A stretch of DNA of 5,499 nucleotides, from positions 1-5,499 of the forward strand of contig JAKCCC010000171.1 in the NCBI GenBank assembly GCA_021838985.1. The letters are read 5' to 3'. Positions 4,870 to 5,499 of the stretch are shown piece by piece (position 1 is the stretch's first letter; each line of letters begins with the position of its first letter). The notes below the pieces were generated by a model. That model had not been told where the DNA came from. It worked only from the letters and a program-made list of their open reading frames with translations, and did no database searches. The DNA is from Planctomycetota bacterium (GTDB lineage: Bacteria > Planctomycetota > Phycisphaerae > WQYP01). The translations under genes were made by a program, and so were the position numbers.

Positions 4870-5467
4870 AAGCAGTCAATCAGAAAACGTAAATCCCCGC
4901 GTGGAACTGAGCTATGCTGGAGACTGCCCGAACGTTGAGGCAACGCGGAAAGCACTTCACCAGTCACTGGTCACGCCCGGTCTGCCGGGACAATGGAAGG
5001 AATACTGGCACGACGATCCGGCGTAGCCAGCGGAGGCGGGCCATTCCAGTGCTCCGGCGGCTTGCATTAATGGGCGGGATGTTTATTCCACCGGCGCCGG
5101 AGATGGAAGTTGCCGCCTGCATCCGACCGACGCTGGCCGCGGCTTTTCCGGGGTGCCTCTTTTCGGCCTGCTGGCCAACGCGCTGGCCGAGGCGGGACGG
5201 CTTCTCGGTGTTGCGCCTGGGCTAGCGCAAGCCGACAAGGTCGCTCAGGACCGCTGTGCCACAATCCATCAAAATCCTCGCGCCGCGCGACGATTTTGGT
5301 TCAGCGCAAAGATTCCGATGTTCAACGGGGCATTACCCCCGGCCGAGGTCTCCAAAGGCGACTCTTCGACGCGGGGGCTATATATTTGGTTGCGGCCCGC
5401 AGGCGGCGCTGGGCGGTACACCTATATCGGCTATTCCAGCAATATCCGCTGGTTTGCCGTGCCATAA
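4856..5467 (+). pseudogene. Thioredoxin-like metal-resistance-associated protein interrupted by an in-frame amber codon
   Basis: ATG 4856 overlaps the MerR-type gene, with GGAG (4848-4851) before it. The 56 residues up to TAG (5024-5026) match the start of the short thioredoxin-fold proteins common in mercury/metal clusters: VELSYAGDCPNVEATRKAL (16-34, with C24 in GDCPN), then GLPGQWKEYWHDDPA. In the same frame after TAG comes the rest of that family: INGRDV (71-76), a CRLHPTDAGRGFSGVP segment (86-101) and a final helix LFGLLANALAEAG. The expected cis-proline motif SPT is altered (SAPAA). A serine is common at the stop position in my recollection of the family, and TCG to TAG is one change, so a nonsense mutation or sequence error is the simplest reading. 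Family similarity ends near 5200; the open frame runs on to 5467 with ~87 unrecognised residues, so the original stop may also be lost. Confidence 0.6.
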
Positions 5468-5499
5468 TGCGCTGTAAAATCAAGGTGTTTTGCGTCTTG
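5201..5499. other. Stretch without a confident gene
   Basis: Beyond the recognisable thioredoxin-like sequence no frame on either strand shows a known motif or a start with a Shine-Dalgarno. Short open frames exist on the plus strand (for example 5256-5477, and the tail of the 4856 frame to 5467) but look like chance or decayed sequence. CCCCCG (5336-5341) can pair with CGGGGG (5372-5377) across a 30-base loop, followed by TATATATTT (5379-5387). This is a weak terminator- or promoter-like element only. Confidence 0.4.

Noticed and set aside
5024..5026. Pyrrolysine or genetic-code reassignment at the amber codon
   Set aside because: Nothing in the window supports it, and TAG appears to end the reductase normally; a nonsense mutation or sequence error is simpler.
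4914..5225. Alternative plus-strand frame across the thioredoxin-like gene
   Set aside because: It lacks GDCPN, INGRDV and CRLHPT motifs, which all lie in the 4856 frame.
5067..5264. Minus-strand frame opposite the thioredoxin-like region
   Set aside because: Antisense shadow, arginine/proline-rich, no ribosome site or motif.
1..5499. tRNA, rRNA, CRISPR array, insertion sequence or attachment site
   Set aside because: No cloverleaf, regular repeat-spacer array, transposase motif or terminal inverted repeats were seen on either strand.

Overview
The window is GC-rich outside one AT-rich intergenic stretch. It reads as accessory or regulatory chromosome from an environmental bacterium. A XylR-type sugar regulator of the AraC plus LacI-like class, a lipoprotein-like protein with a family 9-type carbohydrate-binding domain, and an ECF sigma factor with a tiny zinc-finger partner together resemble planctomycete or other PVC-group genomes. 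That placement is inferred from gene types only and is moderately to weakly supported.

Left half (1-2721), all on the minus strand. Reading in the direction of transcription, the first gene is a thioredoxin-reductase-like ferredoxin--NADP(+) reductase (2721-1654). An inverted repeat directly follows its stop. Next is an exported CBM9-like protein (1532-633), and 37 bases after it a XylR-type regulator (595 to the window edge). The regulator starts with a clean sugar-sensing domain, but its reading frame fails near the window edge and a hallmark motif reappears in another frame, so it is probably frameshifted or decaying. The last two genes fit a polysaccharide sensing and use locus.

Centre (2722-3015). 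A 294-base AT-rich divergent intergenic region carries a perfect minus-strand TATAAT for the reductase, overlapped by an 8-base direct repeat (CTAAATAT, 15-base period), and a weak plus-strand promoter candidate for the sigma factor.

Right half (3016-5499), all on the plus strand. The order is ECF sigma factor, mini zinc-finger (zf-HC2-type) anti-sigma-like protein, a leader with two adjacent hairpins, a very small exported or membrane-anchored cysteine-rich protein with a strong Shine-Dalgarno, a long hairpin, a MerR-family regulator with heavy-metal cysteines, and an overlapping thioredoxin-like gene of the kind found in mercury/metal-resistance clusters. That last gene is cut by an in-frame amber codon (TAG, 5024-5026), with recognisable family sequence continuing in the same frame beyond it. 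No gene can be identified with confidence in the last ~290 bases.

Inference: the right half could be a thiol/metal-stress module combining an ECF regulatory pair, a cysteine-rich peptide, a metal sensor and a thioredoxin-fold protein. The transport or detoxification gene one would expect next lies outside the window, or has been lost.
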